Positions 1 through 13,450 are shown, counted from the stretch's first letter. The stretch: 64,000 bases of DNA from Arctopsyche grandis (GCF_051622035.1 NC_135365.1:17926001-17990000), one strand, 5' to 3'. Program-made: numbers and translations. Notes: generated from the letters alone by a model not told the origin.

Positions 1-400
1 AAACCGTATGTATATACGAATACAATAACAAAAGAAAAAAATTTCTTTATATACTATTGGTAACCAATGTTTCCTCTTGGCAGGGAATTCACCGCCATCT
101 ATTGAAAATTGATTTAATTAATAAATTTTTCTATTGGTGTTTTATATTGTTTACATGTAGGTAGGTAGGTAGTTTTTACCTTTTTTCATATTAAACAATT
201 AAATATAAATATTCAATTAAATATATGTATGTAAAAGGTATTTGAAAAAAATTCGACCGCGTGTGGATTGAACACATGACCGACTATACATTTTTTAATT
301 TTTTTTTATTTAATAACTTAATATACCAACACCCATGCGATTATATGTCATGGGGTACAACACTAGTTTCTAATAAACGAGAAGAAGCCAACAAAAATCA
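1..400. repeat. Dispersed repeat, copy 1 of a pair
   Basis: This stretch is closely similar to 45060-45470, which lies inside intron 1 of a CPQ gene. Shared blocks in the same order include the 'ctattggtgttttatattgttta' region near 133-153, the 'catattaaacaattaaatataaatatt' region near 187-215, and 'ccaacaccca.gcgattatat.tcat.ggggtacaacactag' near 327-368. The class of element is not recognised; no coding potential or terminal repeats are visible. The left edge is cut by the window. Confidence 0.75.
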
Positions 401-2169
401 GTCATATTCGAATCAAATGGGTCAAACTTGGTATATATTGATTAGTCTCCCTTCTGGTAATTTTTTTTAATGCTCAGTGGTATCACCACAATATTTCAGT
501 CTATTATTGTGGTATCACCACAACAATAGACTGCATTTGTGGGGAGGTGGCTGCATGTTGAGGGCTTTATAAGTCGACTTCGTTGACCTTTAAAGTGAGC
601 TTATACCATAATATGAAAAATCAGTTCCTTATTCGGCAGCTTGATTAGCAATAGATTTTTGTAGAAAATCAATGTCTCAATTTGGAAGTTTTGATTGTGT
701 ATAGCGGCCGCTCAAATTCTGCTGAAACCTCTTTCAGAATATGAGTCAATATGATTTTAGCCGCGATATGACTCAAAGTGGTATTGATTAAGGAAATTAT
801 ATATTTTTTTTATGTAGGTATGTATTTGAATAGAGCGACAAACGTTTCTGTGCATATATTATGTTTATTTAAAAAAAATGTGAGTCAAAGCCTTTTGCAA
901 ACTCGCTATGGTTGAATGTCAAACAATAGTACCTACATACATACCTATATGTATATTAACTTCATTTCCGTTTGTTAAGCTGAGAAACGCATACATATGT
1001 ACGTATTGAATCATCCTGTTGACTTTTACGATGCAATAATAGAATGATTGTATTGACAGTTTTATTGGTATAATTAAACGACCATTCATCGATTATAAAT
1101 AATTACAATTAAGCAGAATCCAATCTCTAATTGCTGTGCACTTAACATCCATTAAATTTATCAATCTAATCGCATAAGTAGGCATACAATATACATAGCT
1201 TTGGACCTTCAATTAAACTCTACCGTTTACCGTCACGTGCCTAGTATTGTGCAATATGTGTTTTCATCGTTCCAATCGATGCAAATTAATTCCATTGTCT
1301 CTGCCTGGCAGCGCTATTCTTTTCAGCGATTAACTTTTTAATAACGATTCGCACGAATGCAACGTAATATATGTATTTGTATGAAGTATTGTGTACATCG
1401 ATACAGTGTTAATGATGGATTGCTTATTACCCGGGACACCTGTTTATGCCACCCTCCCCCCCTTCTATAGGTAGTTTAGATATATTTTTTCACCAAATTT
1501 CTGCAATCGTCAATTTTGTTAAAAATTCAAAATTAAATATGATCGACGAAGCAAAGTATACTGAAAATATTATTTAGTATTAATTTTTTATACTTTTTTA
1601 AGTATAGTCGTATATTATGATAAAATTTTTGACGAACGTGATTCTTTTAAATGATTTTTTATTCTTAAATTATTATTCTGTCTATGTAAAATCAACCTCG
1701 AGATTTTGACTGATTTGAACTGTTTTTAAGAAAAATTGTGTGTCTGTGTATTTTGGAGATAATTTGAACACTGTTTGTCCTATTGAATTGAAACTTAATA
1801 GCAGTTGCTAAAATGCTTGTCGTTACTTTGTCACTTTTTTTCAAAATTTTAGGTTTATTGTTAGTGGTACATACTTATCAGAAGTTTTTGAATTCAAATA
1901 TCTTCCAAACAGCTCAACAGATTGGGTTGAAAATTTTTTTAAATGTAATAGGTATTTAAATGTAGGATCTGGTTGTCAGAAGATATAGGCGGTACAATAA
2001 AATAAGATTCGTTGGATGGTTTACAACATTGTTTCCATTCATCACTCTATATTCGATGAATGGAACTGCCACACCGGTTGACGGATTGTTTAGACGACAG
2101 ACATTAGGCTGATGGGTATTTGATCGAACGGACACTTGCTCTAACGGACATTTGACCGAATGAAATTTT
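401..2169. other. Intergenic DNA with possible conserved non-coding patch
   Basis: No gene is seen. Around 1015-1400 the sequence has higher complexity than its surroundings and is dense in TAAT homeodomain-type cores. It also holds a CACGTG E-box near 1235 and an ATGCAAAT octamer near 1328, which together resemble enhancer DNA. Around 1690-1990 is unrecognised repeat-like DNA. The regulatory reading is inference only. Confidence 0.3.
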
Positions 2170-2620
2170 TGATTATTATTAATAAAATTAATCAATAAAG
2201 TTATAGGCGTTTAAACAATTAAAATCTGACAAGACGAGTGGGTGGTGGAAAGTCAAACATATAAGGTTACTAGTAACCTGTGTTTGACTTTCCGCCACCC
2301 ACTCGTTTTACTACTTACTACTTATTAAACGTTACCGTCTTCAAAAATTTCTTATTTATTTCTTAAGATTATTTTTCACCATTGAACTATCAGAATCGAT
2401 TTAAATTTCCATCGTTGACCAAACCGCGCAAAATGGCAAAGTTTCAAAACGATTAGAAGATGTAGGAATAGATACTGAATTGTTAGCGAAGTTAAATATA
2501 GAAAAGCCTTGTAAAAATATAATATTTTATCGATTTCGAGAGAATTGTTGAAGAATGTATCTGTTTTCAACGAGTTTTGAGTAATTTCGATACACAATCA
2601 ATCAAATGTTCACTCGGTCA
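2170..2620. repeat. Repeat R2 copy with a 73-bp hairpin
   Basis: Positions 2234-2306 form a near-perfect hairpin centred on ggttactagtaacc; the arms read ACGAGTGGGTGGTGGAAAGT and its complement. The following segment (about 2375-2465) has the core 'gaccaaaccgcgcaaaatgg', which recurs at 35105-35165 in the same orientation. It also recurs in reverse orientation at 23228-23290, 28468-28530 and 35953-36013. The left flank (aaaatctgacaa) also matches 34695-34710, so copies at 2.2 and 34.7 kb share both parts. Family not recognised. Confidence 0.6.
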
Positions 2621-4604
2621 AGCGTCCATCATGACAGTTTCTATTTGGCCAAAAGTTTGCCCATGGCCACACCAAACCACCATATTTATTATTATATGTA
2701 TATTATTATCATCATCATTATTATTATCATATTTATTTTATCATTTGTATTATCTACATATTTTTTATATCGATAATACAAAGGACGATAAGGATTGTAC
2801 TATTCTCATTATCGTCTAGAATAAAAATTTAGTAAATTTCTGGTTTTATATTCATTGAATATTTTACAAAAAGTCATCAAGAGTGCCCAGCTCGATTTTA
2901 TTTCAAATTTGTATGCCATAGATTCATGCTTTCATTCACCAAATGGATTGGAATTGTAAATTTCTATTCAAATTTTGATTTCATATAGTAAGAAATAGGT
3001 GAAAATTTTTGGCCGTTATATTATGGCATCTGATGAGGGTCGGCCTGTGGGTACAATTTGACAATAGTGGAAATTTTACCGTCTGTCAATATCTAAGACG
3101 AGATTAATTTCGTTGATGGCAAATTGAATTTCGACATGTACATATTTCAGAATCAAATCGAAGACCTTTTCCATTCACGTGCCTCGACGAGACAAAGCAG
3201 CTGTAATTATGTACATTCGTTCCCAATAAAATGTCACGCTCTCGTACATATGTATGTACATACATACATACATATGTACATATGTACGTATGTACATAAA
3301 TAGCAGAGATTGAGGTTTCAGCCGAAGGGGGTCTTCGAATACAAGTAACTTCATTACCCAGAAACACCCCATAGTCTCCTCGCCTAAGGGATGATCGATT
3401 CTTTCCACTTACCCTTTTTACGAGAGTTTTTCACTTGACCCCGATAATCCAATATAGTACCGAAGTGGTCCTGGCGGAAATGAACTTCCCACTTACGCCT
3501 TTACATCCCTTTATAGATTTTGTATGACAAATTTTTTATCAATTCTATCAAATTTGAAATTTAGTCGTGTAACGGAGTATATAATCTATTTTTTTACAAA
3601 TTTATAATATTATTCAGTTACATGTATACATAATATTATCATATCGACTTGCATCAAAAAAAGTTTATGGTTTGTACTCCGATAAAGATAAACTCCCAGT
3701 AGTTAATGCTAGTGAAAGTAGTTTATAATTCAAAACCGTCCACGCAGAATTTGTTGATATTTTCTGATTTTATTGGTTTTATTTATAAAAAAGTTTATCA
3801 TAAAAGTGAAAAGACAGTTTGGTTTATTTTTAAATATAATATATGCTTGCTTGCGAGTTTATAGTGTACGAATTAAGGTCCGTTTATATTATCCGCACTG
3901 AACGTCAACAGCTCGGCATAACACAGCATTGCACGGAATAGACTTGTTCTGTTAATACTATACAGCACCGCTCGTTTTCGGCATATTCACGTTTGTTTTG
4001 GACGAGTGCAAGGCAAAATCGGCTTACATATATGTATATTACAAAGTGCGATGATACGGCGCAATATTGCTTGCATCGTATTGTCAAGTTAATATTTTAA
4101 CAATATGAAATTTCCGAAGATATTTATATGCATATGGCAGCACTTTCGTTAGTACGGGTGCACTCGCCACTATGACGTCACGTCTGTCTGTGTGAATATT
4201 TCTACAGCAAGATTCTGGTTGATTTGTTTCGGTGTTATGTACTGCTATTATATGAATAGACCGTGTCGGTTGCTGCTGTTTCGTTACGTCACACACACAT
4301 TACGCAACGTAACACATAAATAAAACAAAACATGAATTAATGATACAAATAAATAAAACAATAAAAGCTGTTTATATATTTGAAGCTTAGCTAATAGTCA
4401 GTCAAGTGCCTAATGGTTACAAAAACATATAAGAAAAAACGTTGAAATTCGAAGGTAATGACAACCTTTGGATTCAAATATTGTATGTATGTATGTACAT
4501 ACATTGAATACACAAGTTTAAGCAATGACAAAGATTATTTGGTAGTTTGGCTTATAGCATATTGTATTTTCTAAAAATTACATGAATTTGATTCTCGCCT
4601 TACA
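2621..4604. other. Intergenic AT-rich DNA, no gene seen
   Basis: No supported gene. A palindromic ACAT/ATGT tetranucleotide tract lies at about 3244-3300. Around 3876-4300 is a more complex stretch starting 'ttaaggtccgtttatattatccgcac', which resembles the ends of the foldback element at 32096-32316 and may be a related DNA element without a clear second arm. Confidence 0.3.
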
Positions 4605-4835
4605 TTTTTTTTGATTTTTAAATGCTTTTTATTATTACGAAATTATGTTCACAATACATCTTATATATATTTTAATAGCTACTGATCTACTAATCATTTT
4701 GTATTTTACAATTTAAATTATTTTGGTTAGTGCTCATAGTATTATATTATTCTAATGTTAACCTACAGCATAATAGGAAAAATAGCTCAAAAACCTATTT
4801 ACAATCCTTATAAATGCTCATAATACATATAATAC
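4605..4835. repeat. Dispersed repeat shared with 47980-48140
   Basis: The block containing 'ttttaatagctactgatct', 'tattttacaattt', 'atagtattatattattcta' and 'gcataataggaaaa' is matched in the same order at 47980-48140, between two CPQ genes. No coding potential; class unknown. Confidence 0.65.
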
Positions 4836-5462
4836 ATAATATTAATTAAAAACTATCTAAAGTCGTTGACCTAAAGAAGATTGTGTTTAGGTAATCTGTA
4901 CACGCTGTACATAGTTTCGCCTACGTATTCTAAAACAAATAATGTCTGAGAACATACGAACAATATTGTCCTAGCGAATGTGTGACGCAGCTAACTGTTC
5001 ATCTCGAGAAGAGACGTTTCCCTTTTAACACTCACCAACCGGTTTAAGATCCGGCTTGTCTGAACCGATTCTTCTCCCTACAAAGCGTCTTTCCATACTG
5101 AGATGTCCCTGATCTATCGATAAGGTCGAACGTTCTTGTCAATGATCTACTACGCCAATTATTGTTAAATATTTACTCACGACCAGCTCATTGATATTGA
5201 GGACTGCGAGCTGTACCTTCCGGCAGATTAAAATGATAATATGTACTTTGGCTTTTTCTGAAACCTTTTAAGCCCTATGCAAACTTGCTATTATTATTCT
5301 GCCAGAGTTTTTAAATTATCGCAATAAAATGACTAAATATACATATTTAATTTTTTCTATCATTCAATATGATCCAACTTAGAACTGCGTCTTTATTATG
5401 TAGGTACATACATGTATGTATGTACCTACATAATAAAGTACCTATATACGTATATGTATGTA
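4836..5462. other. Intergenic DNA, no gene seen
   Basis: Complex, non-repetitive sequence at 4860-5230 with no plausible ORF, followed by AT-rich DNA. A tetranucleotide palindrome (5400-5435) precedes the TIR element at 5463. I see nothing else here. Confidence 0.3.
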
Positions 5463-5930
5463 TGTTACAGTCCAAGTGTACATTTCGTTCGTTGATAAAC
5501 ATACACCTTCTTCATACATACAAGAACCAATCTAGCCATATATGTATATGTATATTGTACACAAATAACAAATTGACAAACGAACTAGTTTGCATGCACA
5601 AACTATTAATCATAATTTCAAGTATTCTCAGTCGCTTGCTTCATCCTGCATTTTCTGTCTTCTACATACATATGTATGTACCTATATGCATATCGCGCGT
5701 ATTTTAAAAATCTGTGGAAATGGGAATTATAGCAACGCTGTAATGCGGCTTCCGCAGGATTTCCCATTTTAAATATTATATGATAGTTAAATACTTTTCA
5801 AAATTTTGATAACTGAAAAGTTTCATGCGACACCTGGTAGAAATCTACTTGAAGATAGCTATTGGCTTTTACTACTTAAAATAAAACCTTTAAATTAAAA
5901 CAAACCGGAGCGAAAACTTGGACTGTAACA
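5463..5930. mobile_element. TIR element (MITE-like), copy 1
   Basis: The ends are TGTTACAGTCCAAGTG and its complement ACTTGGACTGTAACA, each flanked by TA (5461-5462 and 5931-5932), which fits a TA target-site duplication as in Tc1/mariner-type elements. It is 468 bp with no transposase. Interior blocks such as 'gggaattatagcaac', 'aaaagtttcatgcgacacctgg' and 'acaaattgacaaacgaac' are shared with copies at 6468-6941 and 61578-62469. Confidence 0.75.
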
Positions 5931-6467
5931 TATACATAAATTTTGTATAACTTGATTTTTTTCTAGAATATAATTCCTTTCATATGTCATCAATTCGATT
6001 TTGGCAATTCAATTGCTCCATTAAGCGAAACTACTTCCATTTCTTTACCTTTGTAGTTTCTGAATAATTTGAAATATGATTTAATGCTACATGAACTTGT
6101 ATCCTCAATCGTGACGAACATTTTGTGACTAAAAAACCAATATATATTTTAATTTTAAAGTTCATATTTTTTTATTGATAAAAATAGAATATAATTTTAA
6201 TTTGCATTTTTTTTATTAGAATTGTTTAATTTCAAGGTCGCTTTTATACTACAATAGTGTGTCAATGATTTTATCTCACAACACCAAGAATGCATACATA
6301 ATACTGTTGTCTGTAGAATGTATTTATATTCAATTTCTATTGTTGGAAAAAAATCGACTCATTCACAACATTACGTGGGCTATAAATTAATTTGATCATG
6401 AATGAGAGCCGAATAAAAGTGTTTTTATAATCATTTAAATAGCATACATAGATATGTATGTACTATA

Positions 6468-6941
6468 TGTTACAGTCCAAGTGTACATTTCGTTCGTTCA
6501 TGAACATACTACATAGTTTGTAGATACACCAACTGGCCAGTTAATACATACATACATAGTATAAACAAAATAGCAAATTGACAAACGAACATGCTCAAAC
6601 TACATATTAGGCATAAGTTTTAGTATTCTCAATCATTTTTCCCATTATCTATGTATGTATGTACATATGTATACTTACCCTGGATTGAAATATTTTTAAA
6701 AATAAGTAGTAATGGGAATTATAGCAACTTTGTAATTCAGTTTTCATATGATTTCCCTTTTGAATACTTGGCATTATGACATCTCAAAGGTTTTGACAGT
6801 TCAAAAGTTTCATACGATACCTGGTGAGTCTATTTGAAGATGGCCTTTGACTTTTTAGGGCTCAATATTTAACTAATAGTTGTTGTATGAACAAACTAGT
6901 ACATTCATGAACGAAACAGAGTTACCACTTGGACTGTATCA
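6468..6941. mobile_element. TIR element (MITE-like), copy 2
   Basis: Same family as 5463-5930; 474 bp, flanked by TA on both sides (6466-6467, 6942-6943). The inverted repeat is longer here: TTTCGTTCGTTCATGAAC near the left end is answered by GTTCATGAACGAAACAGAG-like sequence near the right end, interrupted by small indels. No ORF. The right terminal repeat has one mismatch (TGATACAG against TGTTACAG). Confidence 0.78.
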
Positions 6942-7865
6942 TATGTATATAAACAAAAGAATATTTGTAGATTATTAATAAAAAATATTTTTCTTTTATT
7001 TGAATATTTACTTTATTTTATGTGTAATGCTTTCATTTCACCGAGAAATCGATTAAAAAACACGTAATAGTAAATTTCATACATTTCAATCAACCGAAAA
7101 AAAAACGAAATTAATGGTGTAAATCAAACTATCCATAAGAAATATTCCAATTACAAAATCATAATATTCGTTCTAAAAAAAGAGTTACAAAATACATAGA
7201 CGATAATTATACAAATACACGGAGATGCACTCAACCGAGTTGACACACTATGTGTGAAAACTATCTCCAAAGCAAACGGTTGATTGAGCTGATACCGTTA
7301 AAAGGCTGATGTGAAATATGATACGTCAGAAAATTGATCTGGCAATCGAGCCGACAGGTACCAATACATATATATCCGGCTTTTCCAGATAATCCCCAAA
7401 TGTGTAATAACCGCGGACACAAGTATATCAGGGGAGATTAATGTCAGAGTTGACTGATGCGTTCGAAAGGTTACACCGACATAATGGATTTGGCGTGGGA
7501 AACTGATCTACGGTGAAAATGCCAGTCCAACGCGACCCACAGTTTTTGAGTACGATTTTGCAATATATCGAGGTGCACCTTGCGCCGACGGGAGTTACAT
7601 AAACGAATCATCATGTATATATGTATATATTCCTAAAGTTTAGCAACGCTTTTTTAGATTCGAATTCGTGACTCGTCTTTTGATTGCCTGGTGGTGATCG
7701 TGCATTTGGTGTACCTTCTCTTCGCCATCAACCTTCGCTCGACCGATTTCCTTGTCGTGTGTGTATGTATTATATTAGCCCTTTACGGTCTGATACTTGT
7801 TCAGCTGCTCTAATTAGATAAGTGTTACTATTTTGGTGATTTTTTAATCGTCTATTCTTCATTTT
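6942..7865. other. Intergenic DNA, no gene seen
   Basis: AT-rich to about 7200, then a more complex segment (7210-7790) without a supported ORF or recognisable repeat relative in this window. Confidence 0.3.
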
Positions 7866-8190
7866 TATATTTATTTATTATTTTATAATAATAATAACAA
7901 TAAAATGATGAGTGTGACCTGACAGGTTGCCCAAAAACGTCACCAGTCTCACAAAAAAAAAATAACAAAGAAAAGAACAAAGAAGAAAATAAAAATTAAC
8001 AATCATTCATCTCATTCAAATAGTCTCGGGTTGAATATTAAAAAAATTGACCAGCTCATCAACATGACAATTGAACAGGTCCATATTTTCATATATCACA
8101 TTAAGGAAAAGGATAGCCTTTACAAGAGACGAGTTATTGAAAGCAGACGTTTTCGCAGGAATAGGTTGCAAAAGTAAATGATGACGCAAA
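7866..8190 (-). mobile_element. LINE 3' end, non-LTR retrotransposon fragment
   Basis: Read on the - strand this is the last part of a reverse-transcriptase ORF plus the 3' UTR. It is closely parallel to 24064-24430: both contain 'gtgtgacctgacaggttgcc', 'caatcattcatctcattcaaat' and 'ccagctcatcaacatgaca', and both end in A-rich (TTTATTTA-type) tails. The copy is 5'-truncated and frame-broken. Confidence 0.75.
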
Positions 8191-11100
8191 GCTCTACTGA
8201 TAAGTTTTCAACTACATACATATGTATGTCCATCTATAGAATTTCACATTTTTCGCTCATCCCTAATATTTATATGTACATACATACATACGTGTATGTA
8301 TGTATTTAGGATTCAGAGTTATCCAAGCACTCAGAATATTCACTCTATTTTTTTTAATATTACATATATGCAAAAGATTAAAGACTATTTATAGGTAATC
8401 CCATCCGAATATTTCTGACATCTCATTCGTTGCTATTTATATTCGGTTTAAAAATAATTTTAAACGCTTTTGTAGATATACATTTTCATTTTTGTTCTAT
8501 AGCCAAATTTCACGAATTTTTTGTACTCCGTTAATATAATATATCACGACTTAATCGAGAATAGTTCGGAATTTAGTTGATTAAATCTCTAAGGTCAAAT
8601 TTTTGATGCATGTTACATATGCACATATACCCGACCAAATAAATACATTGTATTTATGTATGTACATATGTAGTTACATGTAGACCGGAAGTTGAAATAT
8701 AAGAGTTCCAGAAGATTATTTCGAGTAAATAAATGCGTTTTTTTTTTTTGAGATTGAGATTAAAAATTTGAGATGCTTCTGTGGAATTCAAAGAACCTCA
8801 GAAAACATTCTGAATCTTATTGGTTTGATTAGTTATATACTTGGGTTAGTAAAAAATAGGGCCTTGGCCTTAGTTCCGGCCTTTAGTTTTGCGAAATAGG
8901 AAATTGTCGATTTCATAATTTTATCGAAAAATATTATATAGCGAGCAATATTTGCAATAAAAGCAAATTTCTGCGATTAATTTGAATCTAAACTTGTTAT
9001 GTCATATGTACATTTCCACATGTCCTTGAACATTTCAATTAAAATTTCGCCTGCGGCGTATTCGTTATTGTTCTGCAGGTTTTTTAGAAATAGGAAACTA
9101 AATAATAATCAAATATGATAAGTATATGTGAGGATAAAGGCCATCAACAACATTACAAAAGAAGAAATTTCTTTTCCTAGTCATTGTTTCACGTTCTGAC
9201 AAATATTGTAATATAGCGTGATTTAAATGACGTCATTGTATTTAAATGTTGCATCACATTTGATTTTTTGCAGGAAGTAATGTATTATTTTGACTATACA
9301 TACGTTCACCTCTCACACGTCGAAATCGCTCACGTCACAAGTAATCGCATTTCGATTTCACTGTCAGTGTCAATAACGTCACTCGTTTTAACGCAGCTTG
9401 ACAAGTGTCGAACTTTTGCTCTGTCATCGGAATATGTAATTCCATCTCTGAATTTTAACCAGCGATCCTCTCCCTCTTTCGAATGGGCCAAGTTTTCTGC
9501 GTGTCGACGAGATATTCCATCGAACCTCCACTAAAAACCCACTCCACCCATCTCCATTCTCGGTTAATTATTATCGAGAGGGTTGAAACGATAAAATTTG
9601 AAGTGGTAGAGTGGGGTTTATTTCAGCGCGAGCACGTTCAGACGATTTCGTATCTCTCAGTTAATTTAACCGCAGCCATTGTCGTATTCGTAGTCGACCT
9701 TTATAATAATGGATAAACGCGGTGTAAATTTCGATTAAAGGTTCTATTGTTGTCGAAGGTCCAAAGCTCGAGGGCCTTTATATCTTTACATATACGATCC
9801 TTTCACTGAACGCATGCCGAACGCTCAATATATTACTGTGGGTATAATGGTAAGAATACACTCAAAAGTACGGAACGGGACGCGTACGTGAACTCCAGTG
9901 GTGAGAGGCGTATCTTCACATCATTATTAATTCGTAGGATCTTGCTACATATTTCGACAAGTTACTCTTACATTTCTTCAAATATGGGAATTACCGTTAT
10001 CCATGTTTTCGGTGTTAAGTAACCCCGAAAAAATTCCAGGTGGTGACACTTGTGAAGGGACGCGGCGGTACAGACGAGGCTTAACAGAGTACGTTTATCG
10101 TTTTTTTTCAATTGCAAAACTGAATTCTACCGTTATTTCCAGAAATATGGCAATTGGTAACAGTTGAGGCATACACAACTTCATGTTGCGTAGGGGTGGG
10201 TGGAGGATCCAAGTAAAAGGCCAACAGTCGTTTCACAGCATTTATTGATGATTAAGGAGATACACGCACTGTCACTGCTCAGTCCAGAATCACATGATAT
10301 CGCCTACGTACCGCCTTATAAAGGGTAGATCTCTCAGGACGCCTAATCTGTTTACCTGTTGTATAGTCACGTATTCGGATATGTATTTCCACGACATTGG
10401 GTCTCCCCGTACCGATTCTGAGAAATAACTAATAACGGTCATTGTTTAGCCTAAATGCACTTAGAGTCCAGATATAATCCTTGGAAGTAAGTGCATGCAC
10501 TTAGTTAATCCGATAACAGATATCCGTTGGTCTAAGTGCAATTCGCTCAATCCGCGGCGTACGTAACAATATATACATATATTTAGGTACTTCTCTCACC
10601 GCAGCAGTCATGATTTATCATGATTTATCATCACAACGTTTCGTCATCGAAACATTTTGGATATGTTTGTCATGCTAGGAAATTGCGATTAAAACTCCAG
10701 GTCGAACGGTAGCTATGACTGGTTAGTTTCTTGGTTTATTTTGTTTTTGCTAAGATTTTGTTAGGAAAACTGATATGTAAGATAATACCGGCTTAATTTT
10801 AATCATTAAAAAGTAAAAAAAACATTGAATAATGGTAGATATGGGATATGTGTATTAATAAGAAAAAGGATAAAACAATAGAAATATAAAGCTAGTAAAA
10901 GAACAGAAAAAAGGATCAATATGAGGGGAATATTGTTGAAAGAAGAACAAGATCTATATAAAAAGGAATTACAGGAATAGTTATTAAAACAGGGATTTAT
11001 ATAAAATAATTATGAATTACGGAGGGATCTGATTGGATATTATAATAGGATTTTATTTACTATATAAGGACTCGAGATAGTTGCACTCTCTAGACATCCA

Positions 11101-11445
11101 AGCTTTCAAAGATGCTCAAAGAGAACTAGTGCAATAGAATTCCGCAAAAAAGTGTCAAGAGGTATTTGTATGTTATCCGAAGATGCAAACCTTTTTTTGT
11201 GGAATTCTATTGGGTAAGTTCTTTTTGAGCGCCTTTAAAAATCATGATATCTCGATACTGCGCTACTATTCAGTGCAATTTAGTGCATATTTCCGGGAAC
11301 CACCAGGACTATCAATTATATAATTCAAAAGCTTAAACAAAAAAAAAAATCATAAATTTTCTTCTTAGATTGTTATTATGTATTAACATACATAACTTGA
11401 GTTATTAATTATTAACATATGTACATATATGCAATAGAAAGAATT
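8191..11445. other. Intergenic DNA with higher-complexity patch at 9.2-9.9 kb
   Basis: No supported gene. The patch at about 9180-9860 is richer in CG dinucleotides and free of microsatellites, with two modest + strand ORFs (9268-9534, 9483-9716) that resemble no family and overlap each other in different frames. It looks like conserved non-coding or promoter-like DNA. A tetranucleotide palindrome lies at 8273-8310. From 9870 to 10560 is complex unclassified DNA and from 10700 AT-rich DNA. Confidence 0.3.
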
Positions 11446-11700
11446 CTAAACATAACTTGAAAATTCCAGATGACTTCTTACAAATAAATTGAAAATCAAG
11501 GCAACAACAGTACTATTATGGGATTTAAAGGGCTTGAATAATCTAAAAATGAAACCCAAATTCCTATATGCCTTGCCAAATGTCATATATGAGATCTTAT
11601 TGCTTATTAAATCAATATGAAAACGGAAAGATAATTTACTATCAATTAAAACACCAAGGTCTCTCACACGACCAAACCTAAGTAATTATTTAGTATCGAT
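11446..11700 (-). mobile_element. Reverse transcriptase fragment of a LINE
   Basis: The - strand encodes about 74 residues starting near RDLGVLIDSKLSFRFHID and ending near LFVRSHLEFSSYV. This is the thumb-proximal region of Jockey/CR1-like non-LTR reverse transcriptases (compare DLGVLFSNNFQFKRHID and ESLVRSILEFSS in the copy at 15701-17020). It is an isolated fragment with no 5' or 3' end. Confidence 0.75.
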
Positions 11701-12440
11701 AAGATAATTAAACAATATAGGGGATGTATGTAAGTCTTGAAAATGTTCTCCAAGCTCTCGACGGGTTAACTGTGCACTACATACTTACTACATATAATGG
11801 TAGAACTTTGTAGGACGGATACAAATAACGATTCTTCTTATTAGTTGAAAGGAAATAATTCGCTCAAAGGCTGTATGTGTGTACATATGTCGATTGCAGC
11901 GAGTTTAATTACGAAACTCATTTTGAATCTCCATTTAGGATAAACGGTACAAATATTGGCAAAAGCGTTGATTTATACGCGCATAAGCGAAATGAACGAA
12001 ATCAAGCTAACGAAGCGTAATTGTAATCGAATCGTTATTTAAATATACTCATACATATATATATATATATAACTATAATAAATTTGATAACTATATATAA
12101 ATATACATAACTATAATAAATTTGAAACAGTTTATTATTATTTGACCTACATATCTATAATTTATTCAATACCAATCCAGACTAAATTTCCCCACTTTAT
12201 ACATATATAAAAAAGTAAAAGCAACCACCTACGTGTTTCTCTTTCTATGTATGTACATATGTACATATGTATTTTCAAAGGGGAGATTGATCTTCAATTC
12301 AAATATACATTAGAAACAACAATAAGAACGTAATGGACTTGATCTTATAAAATAAATTATCTCACTATGATTGTTTTATTCAAAATGGCAACGCAATAAA
12401 AATATTATCACTGCCTATTGTTGACAGGTGTGTTGTAAAG
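11701..12440. other. Intergenic AT-rich DNA
   Basis: No gene. It contains a short TA microsatellite (12053-12070) and a local duplication in which 'aactataataaatttga' occurs at about 12071 and again at about 12109. An ACAT/ATGT tract lies near 12246-12270. Confidence 0.4.
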
Positions 12441-13450
12441 CTAAGAAGACAATTGGCTATAAATGTACTCGCAGTGAAGCTATGCATCCAATAAAATAAA
12501 TGGATTCTTTCGAGCTAGACAATGTTTACAACTTATATTTGGGACCTTTTAAAATGTCTGCCACTGACGTTGTTTCATCATTTGAGCTGCGCATAAGTGT
12601 TTCATTTGCTGATGTTTGTACGGGAGCTGCTAGATGTTTGAAGCCTGATATTAAAACTACGTCTGCAAGTATTAGTGAATCTTCTATGGAAACGGTCGCA
12701 GTGACGTCGATGTTTGCCTCTTCTCCTACATCTGCCTGCTCAAATGGTCCTGATAGTCGTGATTCTGTTGTGACTGTGTTGGCTTCTTCTTCTGCTTCCT
12801 CTTCCGTTTTGTCTCCATTGGCTCAACCTCCGTTGGCTCAATCAAAACTGCCATTTCTTGTCTCAAAGAAAGTCACGCGCCAAACTGGGAGACCGAAAAT
12901 TGGTAATTTATTACCAAAATGCACGAGGTCTCAGGACAAAGCTGGCTGCGTTTAATTCAGCCGTTTCTACTACATATTTGTGATGATATGGTAGCACTAA
13001 CGGAAACATGGTTGACTTCATCATTTTTTGATGCTGAACTTTTTGATTCTTCCTGGAGGCTGCATCGTCGCGATAGAGTAGATCGACGTGGTGGTGGTGT
13101 TTTATTTGCTTGTCGTGATTGGTTTCGGTCAGTCCGGATGACAAATTTTGAAACTCTATCTGGTGAGGACTTATGGAATTCATAACTTGAAAATCATAAT
13201 CGAGAAAGAATATTACGAAATACAAAAACCTTGTAAACATAGAATGAATTCAAGACGATAAACGATATATAATAATAATTATTATTATTTTTAGTTGTTT
13301 GTGTATATATATGTTTTGTTTTTGTTATGTCTAATTTATTATTTTGTTTCTTGTCTTTTATGTTATATTTTTGACCATTGTGGCGCATTAGGAATTCCTG
13401 TAATGCTACAACGGTCCAAACTTTAAATAAATAAATAAATAAATGAATAA
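12440..13450 (+). mobile_element. Internally deleted LINE: ORF1 end, endonuclease start, 3' tail
   Basis: The + strand ORF 12500-12955 is low-complexity (Ser/Thr/Pro-rich). In another frame the region reads NARGLRTKLAAFN, the typical start of a non-LTR apurinic endonuclease. After a frame break at about 12983 the frame reads DMVALTETWLTSS and RRGGGVLFA, both hallmark endonuclease blocks. The homology stops near 13185 and jumps to a 3' UTR ending 'cattaggaattcctgtaatg' plus 'ggtccaaactttaaataaataaataaat'. The reverse transcriptase is therefore missing. The same 3' UTR block occurs in reverse at 18187-18220, so the two copies belong to one family. Confidence 0.8.

Noticed and set aside
3244-3300. 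ACAT/ATGT palindromic tracts as possible structured sites
   Set aside because: The same tetranucleotide tracts occur dozens of times across the window (for example 5401, 8273, 12246, 20410, 27684); ordinary microsatellites for this genome.
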